Shown here piece after piece: positions 51,729 to 60,820 of a stretch of DNA of 64,000 nt (positions are counted from its first letter, which is position 1; every line of letters starts with the position of its first letter). Made by a program: the position numbers and the translations under genes. The stretch is from G965215055 sp965242685 (GTDB lineage Bacteria; Pseudomonadota; Gammaproteobacteria; UBA4575). Below the pieces are notes generated by a model. The model was not told the origin of the DNA, made no database searches, and saw only the letters and a program-made list of their open reading frames with translations. The stretch spans positions 682,001 to 746,000 of the forward strand of contig OZ251487.1 of assembly GCA_965242685.1 (NCBI GenBank), written 5' to 3'.

Positions 51729-53156
51729 CTATACCGAGACAACAATATATTCAATGGCGCGATCAATACCACGCAAAGATTTTTCGGCCCCTAACAGCTC
51801 CAGCGTAACCGCGATAGGGGGAGAGACCCCCTGCCCCGTCACCGCCAGCCGCAACGGCGGCGCCACGCGCCCCAATTTCACTCCCATGCCATCCGCAACC
51901 CGTTGAATTGCGGCGTGAATTTCTGGCGCCGACCAAGCGAATTCCCTTATCTTTTGCAACTCATCTCGCAAAGCCTTCAGAATAGGCACGGCCTCCCCGG
52001 TAAAAAACCTTCCGGCCGCAACCTCGTCATAGCCGTCCACCTCGCCGTAAAAAAACCGGCTCACATCGCATAGCTCCCGCAGCGTCTTGCAACGTTCCTT
52101 TTGCGCATCAAACAAGGCGGCGATATCCGGCCCGTTATCGAGGCGTATATCCTCACAATAGTCCCCAAAGTACCGCTCAAGCACGGGGCCGATCCCCCTG
52201 CCCGTATTCCCTTTGATATGCTGATGATTCAACCAGGTGAGCTTTTCCATATCGAACATTGCCGGCGACAGATGGACGGCATCCAGATCAAACGCCTCTA
52301 CCATCTCCTCGATGGAAAAGATCTCCCGGTCACCGTGAGACCAGCCCAACCGTACCAGGTAGTTCAACAGTGCCTCCGGCAGGAATCCATCCTCTCGATA
52401 TTGTCTTACGGTAGTGCCGGCCTTTGGCATTGCATTGCGTTTGGACAGCCGCTTGCCATCCTTGCCGTGGATCAAAGGAATGTGAGCAAAAACGGGAGGT
52501 TTTTCACCTAAGGCCTTGAATAGGTTGACTTGCCTAAAGGCATTATTAAAATGATCGTCCCCCCTGATAACGTGCGTGACGGCAGCGTCAATATCATCTA
52601 CGACCACACACAGATGATAAGTCGGCGTACCGTCCGACCGCGCCAGCACCAGATCATCCAGCTCGCTGTTTTGCACGCTCACGGTGCCCTGAACCCGATC
52701 CACGATGTCGACGCTGCCGCTCAGTGGATTTTTGAAACGCACCACCGGCTTGATACCCGCCGGAGGTTGTCTTGAATCCCGACAAAAACCGTCATAGCGG
52801 GGCTTTTGCCGCCGCCTCGTCTGCTCCTCGCGCAAGGCCTCTAGCCTTTCCTTTGAGCAATAGCAGTAATAGGCCTTGCCATCCTCGATCAATTGTTGGA
52901 TGACCTGCTGATATCGTTCGGTACGGGCGGATTGACAGACCGACTCGCAGTCCGCACGGATTCCCAGCCAGGACAGGCCATCAAGTATATCTCGCGTAAA
53001 CCGTTCTTCGGAGCGCGCCTTGTCGGTGTCCTCGATGCGTAACAAAAACTCGCCCTGATACCTCTTGGCATAAAGCCAGTTGAACAACGCCGTCCTGGCG
53101 CCGCCAATATGCAGATAACCCGTGGGACTGGGGGCAAAGCGAGTGCGTACTTTCAT
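51729..53156 (-). CDS. gltX: Glutamyl-tRNA synthetase
   Basis: A 475-residue class I synthetase from ATG 53156. It has the HIGH-like motif APSPTGYLHIGGARTAL (about 8-24) and a KMSKS-like loop HGKDGKRLSKRNAM (about 245-258), plus DTDKARS and the anticodon-binding helical C-terminus. The frame opens further upstream, but the family's MKVRTRFAPSPTG start is clear. It follows pgpA by seven bases. Whether it also charges tRNA-Gln cannot be judged from the window. Confidence 0.94.
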   Translation of the reverse strand: MKVRTRFAPSPTGYLHIGGARTALFNWLYAKRYQGEFLLRIEDTDKARSEERFTRDILDGLSWLGIRADCESVCQSARTERYQQVIQQLIEDGKAYYCYCSKERLEALREEQTRRRQKPRYDGFCRDSRQPPAGIKPVVRFKNPLSGSVDIVDRVQGTVSVQNSELDDLVLARSDGTPTYHLCVVVDDIDAAVTHVIRGDDHFNNAFRQVNLFKALGEKPPVFAHIPLIHGKDGKRLSKRNAMPKAGTTVRQYREDGFLPEALLNYLVRLGWSHGDREIFSIEEMVEAFDLDAVHLSPAMFDMEKLTWLNHQHIKGNTGRGIGPVLERYFGDYCEDIRLDNGPDIAALFDAQKERCKTLRELCDVSRFFYGEVDGYDEVAAGRFFTGEAVPILKALRDELQKIREFAWSAPEIHAAIQRVADGMGVKLGRVAPPLRLAVTGQGVSPPIAVTLELLGAEKSLRGIDRAIEYIVVSV

Positions 53157-53163
53157 CGTTTTT

Positions 53164-53649
53164 TCAGACAAGCCGGAATAGCCAAACGGCAAGGTGCAAC
53201 AACAACAAACTGTAGCCGGCGGCAAACAGATCATCCAGCATGATACCTATTCCCCCCTTGACGTGTCGGTCTATCGTGGAAACCGGCCACGGCTTATAAA
53301 TGTCGAAGAACCTAAACAGCGCGAACCCCGCGATCACCCAATACCAACGCAACGGCACAAACAGCATGGTGACCAGATAGCCAACGATCTCATCGATCAC
53401 GATTCCGGGGTGATCCTCCACGCCGAGTGCTTGCGAAGTCTGCCGTGAAACCCAACACCCCGCCATAAACGCGACGATTGTGAATAATAAATAGACCGCC
53501 GCGGAAAACGAAGCCAAAACAAGGTATACGGGTATTGCCAGCAACGTGCCCAAAGTACCGGGCGCCACCGGGGAAAGGCCGACCCCAAAGCCGAATGAAA
53601 TCATGTGGACGGGATTGCGCAGCACGACCCGCCTTACATCATCCGACAC
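53164..53649 (-). CDS. pgpA: Phosphatidylglycerophosphatase A
   Basis: A 161-residue membrane enzyme that removes phosphate from phosphatidylglycerol-phosphate. Signature GFGVGLSPVAPGTLGTL (about 20-36), VGYLVTM with preceding IVIDEIVG (about 84-92), and FRFFDIYKPWPVSTID (about 115-130), all typical of PgpA. Four hydrophobic segments. It stands downstream of thiL as in relatives, but one small gene separates them. Confidence 0.93.
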   Translation of the reverse strand: MSDDVRRVVLRNPVHMISFGFGVGLSPVAPGTLGTLLAIPVYLVLASFSAAVYLLFTIVAFMAGCWVSRQTSQALGVEDHPGIVIDEIVGYLVTMLFVPLRWYWVIAGFALFRFFDIYKPWPVSTIDRHVKGGIGIMLDDLFAAGYSLLLLHLAVWLFRLV

Positions 53650-53701
53650 TATGGAACGATCTTGAAAAATAGGGATTTTTTCTTATATGTTGATTTCCAT
53701 A

Positions 53702-54007
53702 TCAATGTACCTTCTCCGTCTCCGTACGGGTTACAATTTCGCTTTCCGGTGGATAATCATTGATCGTGAAAGATAGATTTGGGTGAAGGTTAAACAGCTC
53801 AATCACGGTTTCAAAATCGTGTTCCGCCAACTCGATCAAGTACTCCTTTTTCAATAGCTGTAGGATCTCTTTTGACGTGCCCGTAGACTTGTCAAAGGGG
53901 TAAAGCCCGTTCTTGGCCAGCGACAACAACACACCTAACGCCACGCCCATATTCGTAGCCGCTACGATTAGCTTAAGCCTCTTTTTCTGCTGCTTTTTCT
54001 TTCCCAT
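53702..54007 (-). CDS. Small membrane protein between thiL and pgpA, unknown function
   Basis: A 101-residue protein with a very basic N-terminus (MGKKKQQKKRLKL), one hydrophobic segment (about 13-31, IVAATNMGVALGVLLSLA) and an acidic C-terminal domain (about 45-101; EILQLLKKEYLIELAEHDF, then SFTINDYPPESE). I do not recognise it. In most gammaproteobacteria thiL and pgpA are adjacent, so this is an insertion in a conserved block. Confidence 0.5.
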   Translation of the reverse strand: MGKKKQQKKRLKLIVAATNMGVALGVLLSLAKNGLYPFDKSTGTSKEILQLLKKEYLIELAEHDFETVIELFNLHPNLSFTINDYPPESEIVTRTETEKVH

Positions 54008-54082
54008 ACTTATTCCTCTGTTGGTTATTCCACACTACCTAAACTTGCCCAATCTTTCCAACTCCTTTGGCCTTATATACCT

Positions 54083-55054
54083 TCAGACAAAATGATCAAA
54101 GCCGAGTTTGGCGGGCAACGCAACCGGGCTTCCCTGTTGCGTCAACGTTATATCCTTGTCTTCTACAATTCGCCCGATTTCAGTCACCGGACAATCGACT
54201 TCATGGCTGACGCGACGAAGCCTGTCCACATGTCCTTCATCTACGGTAAAGATGATCTCATAGTCTTCACCGCCGGTGAGGGGAATGTGCCAATCCGGTA
54301 TCTGTTCAAATCGCCTTTGCATGGCCGTCGACAGGGGAAGACTGGCAATATCGACCACCGCACCGGTACCGCTCGCCGACAACACGCGCTGCAAATCCAT
54401 CAAAAGACCATCGGAAACATCGATGGCGGCCTTTGCGAACTCCGCGATCTTCATTCCCAGCGTCACTCGCGGCTCGGGCGTATGAAAACGCGCGGCAAAA
54501 TAATCCCGATCGGTTTGCGACATCTCGCTGCTTGGCACGTGTCCGTCCCGCAGTGCCAGCCCCATTGCCGCATCCCCCACTGTCCCGGACACATAGATCA
54601 GGTCGTCCACCTCGGCCGCCGTCCTGGTAAGCGCTTCGCCGCTTCTCAAGCCACCGATCACCTGTAGGGAAACCGACAAATACCCCTTAATCGTGTCGCC
54701 GCCGACGATCTTCACGTCATACCGGTCCGCCAGTAAAAAAAGCCCGCGTGCAAAGCCTTCCAGCCATGGATGATCAATGCGCGGCAAGGACAGGTTTAGG
54801 GTCGCCCAAAGCGGCTCGGCGCCCATTGCGGCAAGGTCGCTGAGGCCGGCCGCCAATACCTTGTGCCCCAGGTGCTCGGGGGAATGATCGGCATGAAAAT
54901 GCACCCCCTCGTTGAGCGTGTCCGTAGTCACCGCTATTTTTGTGTTCTCCGGAGGCGTGACGATGGCGGCATCATCGCCAATGCCGACTTCCACGCCACC
55001 GGTACCCCGCCCGTGCCTGGAAAAATATTGCGCAACAATATCCTGTTCCGACAA
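54083..55054 (-). CDS. thiL: Thiamine-monophosphate kinase
   Basis: A 323-residue kinase making thiamine diphosphate. It has GIGDDAAIV (about 24-32), TTDTLNEGVHF (about 43-53), the Mg/ATP block SDLAAMGAEPLWA, VGGDT (about 116-120) and AIDVSDGLLMDL. The start is TTG at 55054; there is no nearby ATG that keeps the N-terminus. Six bases from the nusB stop. Confidence 0.93.
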   Translation of the reverse strand: MSEQDIVAQYFSRHGRGTGGVEVGIGDDAAIVTPPENTKIAVTTDTLNEGVHFHADHSPEHLGHKVLAAGLSDLAAMGAEPLWATLNLSLPRIDHPWLEGFARGLFLLADRYDVKIVGGDTIKGYLSVSLQVIGGLRSGEALTRTAAEVDDLIYVSGTVGDAAMGLALRDGHVPSSEMSQTDRDYFAARFHTPEPRVTLGMKIAEFAKAAIDVSDGLLMDLQRVLSASGTGAVVDIASLPLSTAMQRRFEQIPDWHIPLTGGEDYEIIFTVDEGHVDRLRRVSHEVDCPVTEIGRIVEDKDITLTQQGSPVALPAKLGFDHFV

Positions 55055-55060
55055 CGCCGA

Positions 55061-55510
55061 TCACCGCGGAGATGGGTTGGGAGACGGATTGAGATCGCCG
55101 CGACTTCCGGCAACCTTGTCAAGGATACCGTTGACAAACTTGTGGCCTCCCACCGCCCCGAATTTCTTACACAGCTTCACTGCCTCGGAAATCACGACTT
55201 TGGTCGGTGTGTCCCGCCTGTACAACATCTCATACGTCGCATAGAGGAGGATCGCCTTTTCTACCGGATCAACCTGCACGGCGGGTACCTGCATATACGT
55301 TGAAAACTTCCTGGTAAGCTCATCGGCATGATTGATAGACTCGCGCAGCAGCTCCGTGAAATACTCCCCGTCGACCTTGCCCCAGCTTTCATCCTTAGCA
55401 TATTGTACCAACAGTTCGTCAACCTCGGGGCGCGCCAGCTGCCACTGATACAATGCCTGTAGCACAAGCCGCCTCGACCAGTGCCGCCGATGGGGTTGTA
55501 CCGCGCTCAC
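55061..55510 (-). CDS. nusB: Transcription antitermination protein NusB
   Basis: A 149-residue helical RNA-binding protein of the rRNA antitermination complex. The start is the GTG at 55510, which overlaps the ribH stop (GTGA); a longer frame begins at 55555 but lacks family similarity. Conserved parts are SRRLVLQALYQWQLA (about 12-26), VDPVEKAILLYATYEML and PTKVVISEAVKLCKKFG, GHKFVNGILDKVA near the end. Confidence 0.93.
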   Translation of the reverse strand: MSAVQPHRRHWSRRLVLQALYQWQLARPEVDELLVQYAKDESWGKVDGEYFTELLRESINHADELTRKFSTYMQVPAVQVDPVEKAILLYATYEMLYRRDTPTKVVISEAVKLCKKFGAVGGHKFVNGILDKVAGSRGDLNPSPNPSPR

Positions 55511-55992
55511 TCGACACCGATTCCCCTTAAAACATGAATCATCTCCAGGATACACAAAGCGGCATCCCGGCCTTTGTTTTCGTTTATATTACTCGTTGAT
55601 GCGCGCGCTTGCGCCTGTGCACTCGTATCGGTTGTCAGCACGCCGAACGCAATCGGCACGTCCGACTCCAGGGAGGTCTGTTGAATCCCCGCGGTACAGC
55701 CTTGGCACACATACTCGAAGTGCGGCGTATCCCCGCGAATTACACAACCCAGGGCGATGATGCCGTCATATTTGCCGGTACTCGCCATACGCTTGCAGGC
55801 GATGGGCAGTTCAAAGGCGCCGGGGACGTACACGCTTGCGATATTCTCCTCGCGCACGTCATTTTCAACCAGCGTATCGTATGCGACCGTCCTCATGGCC
55901 TCGACGATGTCGCCGTTAAAACGCGCCGATACGATACCGATCCGGACGTTTTCCCCTGAATATCTCTCTCCCCGTGTATAGCTTTCTTTCAT
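55507..55992 (-). CDS. ribH: 6,7-dimethyl-8-ribityllumazine synthase
   Basis: A 161-residue enzyme of the riboflavin pathway, forming a capsid-like or pentameric assembly. Signatures are VSARFNGDIVEAM (about 21-33), VPGAFELPIACKRMA, GCVIRGDTPHFEYVC with catalytic histidine (about 81-95) and AFGVLTTDT. Its ATG overlaps the ribE stop (ATGA). Confidence 0.95.
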   Translation of the reverse strand: MKESYTRGERYSGENVRIGIVSARFNGDIVEAMRTVAYDTLVENDVREENIASVYVPGAFELPIACKRMASTGKYDGIIALGCVIRGDTPHFEYVCQGCTAGIQQTSLESDVPIAFGVLTTDTSAQAQARASTSNINENKGRDAALCILEMIHVLRGIGVE

Positions 55993-56594
55993 GGGTTGGC
56001 ACTGTCCGAACGTGTCAACTGCTCCAGATACCTGGCGATCAAATCCACCTCTATATTCACCGCGTCGCCCCGTTGCAGCGACCGCAACGTAGTGCTTTCC
56101 AAGGTATGCGGAATTAGCGTCACGCTGTGCCGATGTTGCTCGATGCGGTTGACGGTAAGGCTCACCCCGTCAATGCAGATCGAACCCTTGACGGCAATGT
56201 ACCGGCTCAAATCCGGCGGCGCGGCAATCCACAAGACAGTTTCGCTTTCATCGTCGCGACGTTCCGCCAGCGTACCAAGCCCGTCCACGTGGCCGCTCAC
56301 GAGATGCCCTCCCAGGCGCGTTGCGGGGGTCACGGCGCGTTCCAGGTTGACGTGGTTACTTCGCAGCTCGCCGCCAAACGTGCTACATCGCCTGGTTTCC
56401 CGGGAGACGTCGACGATAAAAGAGCCTTCATGTACCTTGCGGGCGGTCAGGCAGACGCCATTCACCGCGATACTATCGCCCGTCCTTACCCCATCCGTGA
56501 ACGAGGCGCTGCTGTGAACATGGTATTGGTACGCGCCCTCTTCCTCGATAATTTGGTGGATCGCCCCCACCTCTTCTATGATACCCGTAAACAT
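55989..56594 (-). CDS. ribE: Riboflavin synthase alpha chain
   Basis: A 201-residue enzyme from ATG 56594 beginning MFTGIIEEVGAIHQI, the fixed N-terminus of riboflavin synthase. It has two similar halves, each with a lumazine-binding motif: GDSIAVNGVCLTA (about 43-55) and KGSICIDGVSLTVN (about 140-153), GHLVSGHVDG in between. It makes riboflavin from two molecules of the RibH product. Confidence 0.95.
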   Translation of the reverse strand: MFTGIIEEVGAIHQIIEEEGAYQYHVHSSASFTDGVRTGDSIAVNGVCLTARKVHEGSFIVDVSRETRRCSTFGGELRSNHVNLERAVTPATRLGGHLVSGHVDGLGTLAERRDDESETVLWIAAPPDLSRYIAVKGSICIDGVSLTVNRIEQHRHSVTLIPHTLESTTLRSLQRGDAVNIEVDLIARYLEQLTRSDSANP

Positions 56595-56610
56595 TAGTCG
56601 CCCGCCGGAT

Positions 56611-57738
56611 TCATGCCGGCAACGGAGAGGCCGTAATCCTGATATCATTGCCGACAAATCGGCTATCCTCGATCCGCAGTGCCATGCGGTCCTGCATGGA
56701 GGTGACGGAAGACAACTTTGCAAGCCCGCGATTCGAGTCACCCATCAGACAGGGCGCCACGTAGACGATGATCCGGTCGACGAGACCCTGTTCCAGCAGG
56801 CTTCCGGCAAGCGTGGCCCCCGCCTCTACCCACGCCTCATTGATGCCGCGCACCGCCAGATCAGACATGACGGCCTTTAGGTCGACGCGATCCGCAACCG
56901 CGTCCACCTGGTTCACCTCTACGCCTCGTTGTTGGAGTGCGGTAGTTTTTTCGCTATCGTCGGCGCAAGTATAGATAATCGTTTTGCCGGGTGCATTCAA
57001 CATCCTCGCGGCCATGGGAAAACGAAGGCGGCTATCCAGCACGGCCCGCACTGGTTGTTCAAAGTCCCTCTCAATGCCCAATTCCTGCCTGGAAAGGCGC
57101 ACCGTAAGCAAGGGATCGTCATAAAGCACGGTTTCAATGCCGGTTAAAATTGCGCAACTACGCGCCCGCAGCCTTTGCACGTCCAGGCGGGCGGATTCAC
57201 TGGTGATCCACTTGCTTTCTCCCGAGGTCAGCGCAGTCTTACCGTCCATGCTCATCGCCGCCTTCACCGTCACATAGGGTTGACGGTCGGTCATGCGCTT
57301 GATAAACCCTTTATTAAGTTCCCGTGCCTCGTCCTCCATGACGTGACAGCGTGTTGCGATACCATGCCGCCTTAGATACGCAAGCCCCCCGCCGTTGACC
57401 AGGGGATTGGGATCCTTGGTGGCCGCCACCACGCGCGCGACCTTTGCGGCAACCATCGCCTCTGCACAGGGAGGCGTCTTGCCCTGATGTGCGCACGGCT
57501 CCAATGTTATGTAGGCAGTCGTGCCCTCGACGTTCTCGGCGTTTCTGGAGGCGTCATTCAAGGCGTTGACCTCCGCATGATTATAGCCGTGGCGGGCGTG
57601 ATACCCCCTGCCGATCACCCTGCCCTGTTTGACCAGCACACAGCCCACACGAGGATTGACGCGTACCGTAAACAGCCCTTTACGTGCCAGGCGCAACGCC
57701 TCGGCCATAAAGGTATGATCGTTTTCTGTTTGCTGCAT
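56611..57738 (-). CDS. ribD: Bifunctional diaminohydroxyphosphoribosylaminopyrimidine deaminase/reductase
   Basis: A 375-residue two-domain enzyme. The N-terminal deaminase has zinc motifs NHAEVNAL (about 53-60) and LEPCAHQGKTPPCAEAM (about 79-95). The C-terminal reductase has VTVKAAMSMDGKTAL (about 155-169), SESARLDVQRLRA and WVEAGATLAGSLLE (about 300-313). It carries out steps two and three of riboflavin synthesis. Sixteen bases precede ribE. Confidence 0.94.
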   Translation of the reverse strand: MQQTENDHTFMAEALRLARKGLFTVRVNPRVGCVLVKQGRVIGRGYHARHGYNHAEVNALNDASRNAENVEGTTAYITLEPCAHQGKTPPCAEAMVAAKVARVVAATKDPNPLVNGGGLAYLRRHGIATRCHVMEDEARELNKGFIKRMTDRQPYVTVKAAMSMDGKTALTSGESKWITSESARLDVQRLRARSCAILTGIETVLYDDPLLTVRLSRQELGIERDFEQPVRAVLDSRLRFPMAARMLNAPGKTIIYTCADDSEKTTALQQRGVEVNQVDAVADRVDLKAVMSDLAVRGINEAWVEAGATLAGSLLEQGLVDRIIVYVAPCLMGDSNRGLAKLSSVTSMQDRMALRIEDSRFVGNDIRITASPLPA

Positions 57739-57762
57739 GGCGCCAACCGGCCGGCAAGTGGA

Positions 57763-58281
57763 TCAGCGTGTGCCTTTATCGGGATCGTCGGCAAGTAACG
57801 GCAACTGATTTTTACGCATCTCGGGCGTCGGGTCCCCTTCCACCCTTTCGATCATGTCCTTGAATCTTTGCACCTCTTCAAAATTCTCGTGTACCGAGGC
57901 GAAGCGCACGTAGGCAACCTGATCGACCACCCGCAGGCTCTGCATAGTCCATTCGCCGATGGCTTTCGTCGTAACCTCCTGCCCCCCATTTTTTATCACC
58001 TTGTCGGAAACCTGGCCGACCATCTTGTCGATCATCTCCGCTGTGACGGGACGCTTTTCACAGGCAAGCATGATCCCTTTGCGCACCTTGTCTTCGCTGA
58101 AGGCCTCGCGACGCTTGTCGCGTTTTATCACATCGGGAAAGCGGTTTTCCGCACTTTCATAGGTGGTGAAACGTTTCCCACAATTCGGACACCTTCGCCG
58201 CCGTCGTACTTGGGTGCCGTCGCTCGCAAGGCGCGAATCGATAACCTTTGTATCCTTATAACGGCAGAAGGGACAGTGCAT
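57763..58281 (-). CDS. nrdR: Transcriptional repressor NrdR
   Basis: A 172-residue regulator of ribonucleotide reductase genes. The zinc ribbon MHCPFCRYKDTKVIDSR...CPNCGKRF (about 1-41) is followed by an ATP-cone (about 49-139; VIKRDKRREAFSEDKVRKGI). It senses ATP/dATP. The position before ribD is conserved. A slightly extended C-terminus (TPEMRKNQLPLLADD) is usual for some gammaproteobacteria. Confidence 0.95.
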   Translation of the reverse strand: MHCPFCRYKDTKVIDSRLASDGTQVRRRRRCPNCGKRFTTYESAENRFPDVIKRDKRREAFSEDKVRKGIMLACEKRPVTAEMIDKMVGQVSDKVIKNGGQEVTTKAIGEWTMQSLRVVDQVAYVRFASVHENFEEVQRFKDMIERVEGDPTPEMRKNQLPLLADDPDKGTR

Positions 58282-58301
58282 TTACGGAGTGACCGGAGTG
58301 A

Positions 58302-59582
58302 CTAGGCCGCGGCCTGCTGTCGGCTGCTCGCACGGTATACCGGAAACCGCCCGCACAGATCCAGCACCTGATTTTTCACGCGCGCTATCGTCCCGACATC
58401 CTCGATATCATCGAGAATATCGCACATCCAACCGACCAGTTCCGTACATTCCGGCTCCTTAAAACCGCGTGTAGTCGCCGCCGGGCTACCGATGCGCAGG
58501 CCGCTGGTTACAAAAGGCGATTGCGGATCGTTGGGAACCGTATTCTTGTTGACCGTGATATTTGCCCTGCCCAATGCCGCATCGGCGTCCTTGCCGGTCA
58601 TGCCCTTGTCGATCAGATCAACCAGGAACAAGTGATCGTCGGTGCCGCCGGATACGATCTTATAGCCGCGCTGCATGAAGTGCCCCGCCATCGCCCTCGC
58701 ATTGTTGAGTACCTGCTGCTGATAGGCCTTGAATTCCGGCTGTAGGGCCTCCAAAAATGCCACGGCCTTGGCCGCGATCACGTGCATCAGCGGCCCGCCT
58801 TGCGTGCCGGGAAATATCATCGAATTTAGCTTTTTGGTAATGCTATCGTTCTCGCGCGCCAGAATGATCCCCCCGCGCGGCCCGCGCAGCGTCTTATGCG
58901 TCGTCGAGGTCACCACGTCGGCAATCGGCACCGGATTCGGGTACAGATCGGCGGCAATCAGACCCGCCACATGTGCCATATCCACCACCATGAAGGCGCC
59001 GACCTCATCGCATATATCCCTAAAACGTTGCCAATCCCAAACCCTCGAATACGCGGAAAAACCCGCGATGATCATCTTCGGCTTACATTCCTTCGCCAGC
59101 CGCTCGACCTCTTCGTAATCCACTTCGCCCGTATCCGGATTTAAGCCGTACTGCACGGCATTGAATATCCTCCCCGAAAAATTGACCGGCGACCCGTGCG
59201 TCAAATGCCCCCCGTGCGGCAGGGCCAACCCCATGATCGTATCGTGGGGTTCAAGCAGTGCCAGATACACGGCGGCATTGGCCTGCGAGCCGGAATGCGC
59301 CTGCACGTTTGCATAATCGGCGTCAAACAGCTCCCTTACCCTGTCGATTGCCAACTGCTCGGCGACATCGACAAATTCGCACCCGCCGTAGTAACGTTTC
59401 GCGGGATAGCCCTCGGCATACTTGTTGGTAAGCACCGACCCCTGTGCCTCCATCACGCGGGGACTGGCATAATTCTCGGAAGCAATCAGCTCCACGTGCT
59501 CTTCCTGGCGACGAATTTCCGATTGGATGGCGTCGGCAAGCGGCTTATCAAAATCAGTGATGGTCATATCTTCGGTAAACAT
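58302..59582 (-). CDS. glyA: Serine hydroxymethyltransferase
   Basis: A 426-residue pyridoxal-phosphate enzyme turning serine to glycine and charging folate. The start is ATG 59582, eight bases behind AGGAG; the frame is open upstream to 59636 without signals. Motifs: ELIASENYASP (about 33-43), LTNKYAEGYPAKRYYGG (about 51-67), VTSTTHKTLRGPRGG with the cofactor lysine (about 231-245). First gene of the glyA-nrdR-rib block. Confidence 0.95.
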   Translation of the reverse strand: MFTEDMTITDFDKPLADAIQSEIRRQEEHVELIASENYASPRVMEAQGSVLTNKYAEGYPAKRYYGGCEFVDVAEQLAIDRVRELFDADYANVQAHSGSQANAAVYLALLEPHDTIMGLALPHGGHLTHGSPVNFSGRIFNAVQYGLNPDTGEVDYEEVERLAKECKPKMIIAGFSAYSRVWDWQRFRDICDEVGAFMVVDMAHVAGLIAADLYPNPVPIADVVTSTTHKTLRGPRGGIILARENDSITKKLNSMIFPGTQGGPLMHVIAAKAVAFLEALQPEFKAYQQQVLNNARAMAGHFMQRGYKIVSGGTDDHLFLVDLIDKGMTGKDADAALGRANITVNKNTVPNDPQSPFVTSGLRIGSPAATTRGFKEPECTELVGWMCDILDDIEDVGTIARVKNQVLDLCGRFPVYRASSRQQAAA

Positions 59583-59704
59583 TACGCTTTCTCCTGCCCG
59601 AATAATGGTTGTATTGAGAGAGGTACTGGTAGACAACTATGGATTATAGCCCAGAATTATAGCCTAAGTCCGAACTTCAAAAATCGGAAAATGCAGTAAA
59701 ATTT

Positions 59705-60649
59705 TCAGGCATTCAGCATCGCCTCGATCACCGCAAGCCAGCCCTTGCGAATATTGTCAAGATTATAACCGCCTCCCCCCAAGGCAACCAGCCTGCCCTG
59801 ACAATGAACGTTTGCATAGTCGATCAGCTCCCGCGTAACAAACGCATGCGTCGCCCGGCTATACCGCATATCCGTAATCGGGTCTCCGTCTAGGCTGTCC
59901 ACACCGCACTGCAAAAGGACAAACTCGGGGGAGTATCGGTCGATAAACGCCCTGGCATCGCCCCATTGGGCCTGAAAATCCTCATCGGTGCTTTGCGGTA
60001 GCATTTCAACGTTTAGCTTGGTACCCCTTGCCCTACCCTTGCCGATCTCGGTGGCGGCGCCCGTGCCCGGATACAACGTTCGGCTATGTTGGTGAAAATC
60101 CAGGAAGATGACCTGCTCATCCTCCTGGTAGGGATAGAACACCCCGTCGCCGTGATGAGCGTCGATATCAACGTAGAGGATTTGCCTCATCCCATACATC
60201 GATCTCAAATATTTTATGGCGACGGCGCAATCGTTGAAGATACAAAACCCGCTCGCCGTTGACCGCCGCGCATGATGCAAGCCGCCGATGGGATTGAACG
60301 CATGGCTACACTCCCCCCGCATCACGGCGTCTACCGCGGCCAGGGTAGTACCGACTACGGTAGCCGCCGCCTCATAGACGCCGGCAAAGGCGGGCGTATC
60401 CCCGGCATCCAGATAACCGTGACCCGATACCGACAAACGCCGCACCTTGTCGACATATTCCGGCGTGTGAAACAGTTGTAACCGGCTCGGTTCGGCGAGT
60501 TGCGGCGCCCGCATACAACATCTCTCCAACAGACCGCTAGCGTGTAGCGAATCATAATAAGCGGCATGTCTATCCACACTAAATGGATGACCGTCCGGAA
60601 AGCCGTACCTTGCCAGCTCATCTCCGGCAAAAACACAAATATCGGCCAT
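59705..60649 (-). CDS. Histone deacetylase-like amidohydrolase (AcuC type)
   Basis: A 314-residue zinc hydrolase of the arginase/deacetylase fold. Metal and catalytic residues are visible: NPIGGLHHARRS (about 118-129), YVDIDAHHGDGVFY (about 164-177), DSLDGDP (about 250-256) and ALGGGGYN near the end (about 294-301). Bacterial relatives act on acetylated lysine of metabolic enzymes such as acetyl-CoA synthetase, or on acetylated polyamines. The substrate is not evident from neighbours glyA and purL. Confidence 0.88.
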   Translation of the reverse strand: MADICVFAGDELARYGFPDGHPFSVDRHAAYYDSLHASGLLERCCMRAPQLAEPSRLQLFHTPEYVDKVRRLSVSGHGYLDAGDTPAFAGVYEAAATVVGTTLAAVDAVMRGECSHAFNPIGGLHHARRSTASGFCIFNDCAVAIKYLRSMYGMRQILYVDIDAHHGDGVFYPYQEDEQVIFLDFHQHSRTLYPGTGAATEIGKGRARGTKLNVEMLPQSTDEDFQAQWGDARAFIDRYSPEFVLLQCGVDSLDGDPITDMRYSRATHAFVTRELIDYANVHCQGRLVALGGGGYNLDNIRKGWLAVIEAMLNA

Positions 60650-60657
60650 ATCGTCAA

Positions 60658-60820
60658 CCCGAAATCATCAACCTGAAATCATCAATCTAACCTCGCCAGC
60701 CCGAAATCATCAACCCGAAATCACCAACCCGAAATCGTCAGCCCAGTGCCGTCAGCCCGAAATCATCAACCTGAAATCATCAACCCAGCCTCGCCAACCT
60801 GAAATCGTCAGCCCAGTGCT
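60658..60820. repeat. 14-bp tandem repeat array
   Basis: Eleven consecutive units of exactly 14 bases (60658-60811) plus a partial twelfth. The consensus is CCCGAAATCATCAA, with variants such as CCTGAAATCATCAA, CCCGAAATCGTCAG, CCCAGTGCCGTCAG and CCCAGCCTCGCCAA. Degenerate units recur in a similar order, hinting at larger duplication steps. The array overlaps the last three codons and stop of purL and ends just before the deacetylase start. Likely a variable-number tandem repeat. Confidence 0.92.

Noticed and set aside
54092..54667. Plus-strand 191-codon frame opposite thiL
   Set aside because: Fully antisense to thiL, whose catalytic motifs are intact.
60658..60820. CRISPR-like array
   Set aside because: Units are 14 bases back to back with no unique spacers of 25-40 bases and no cas genes in the window.
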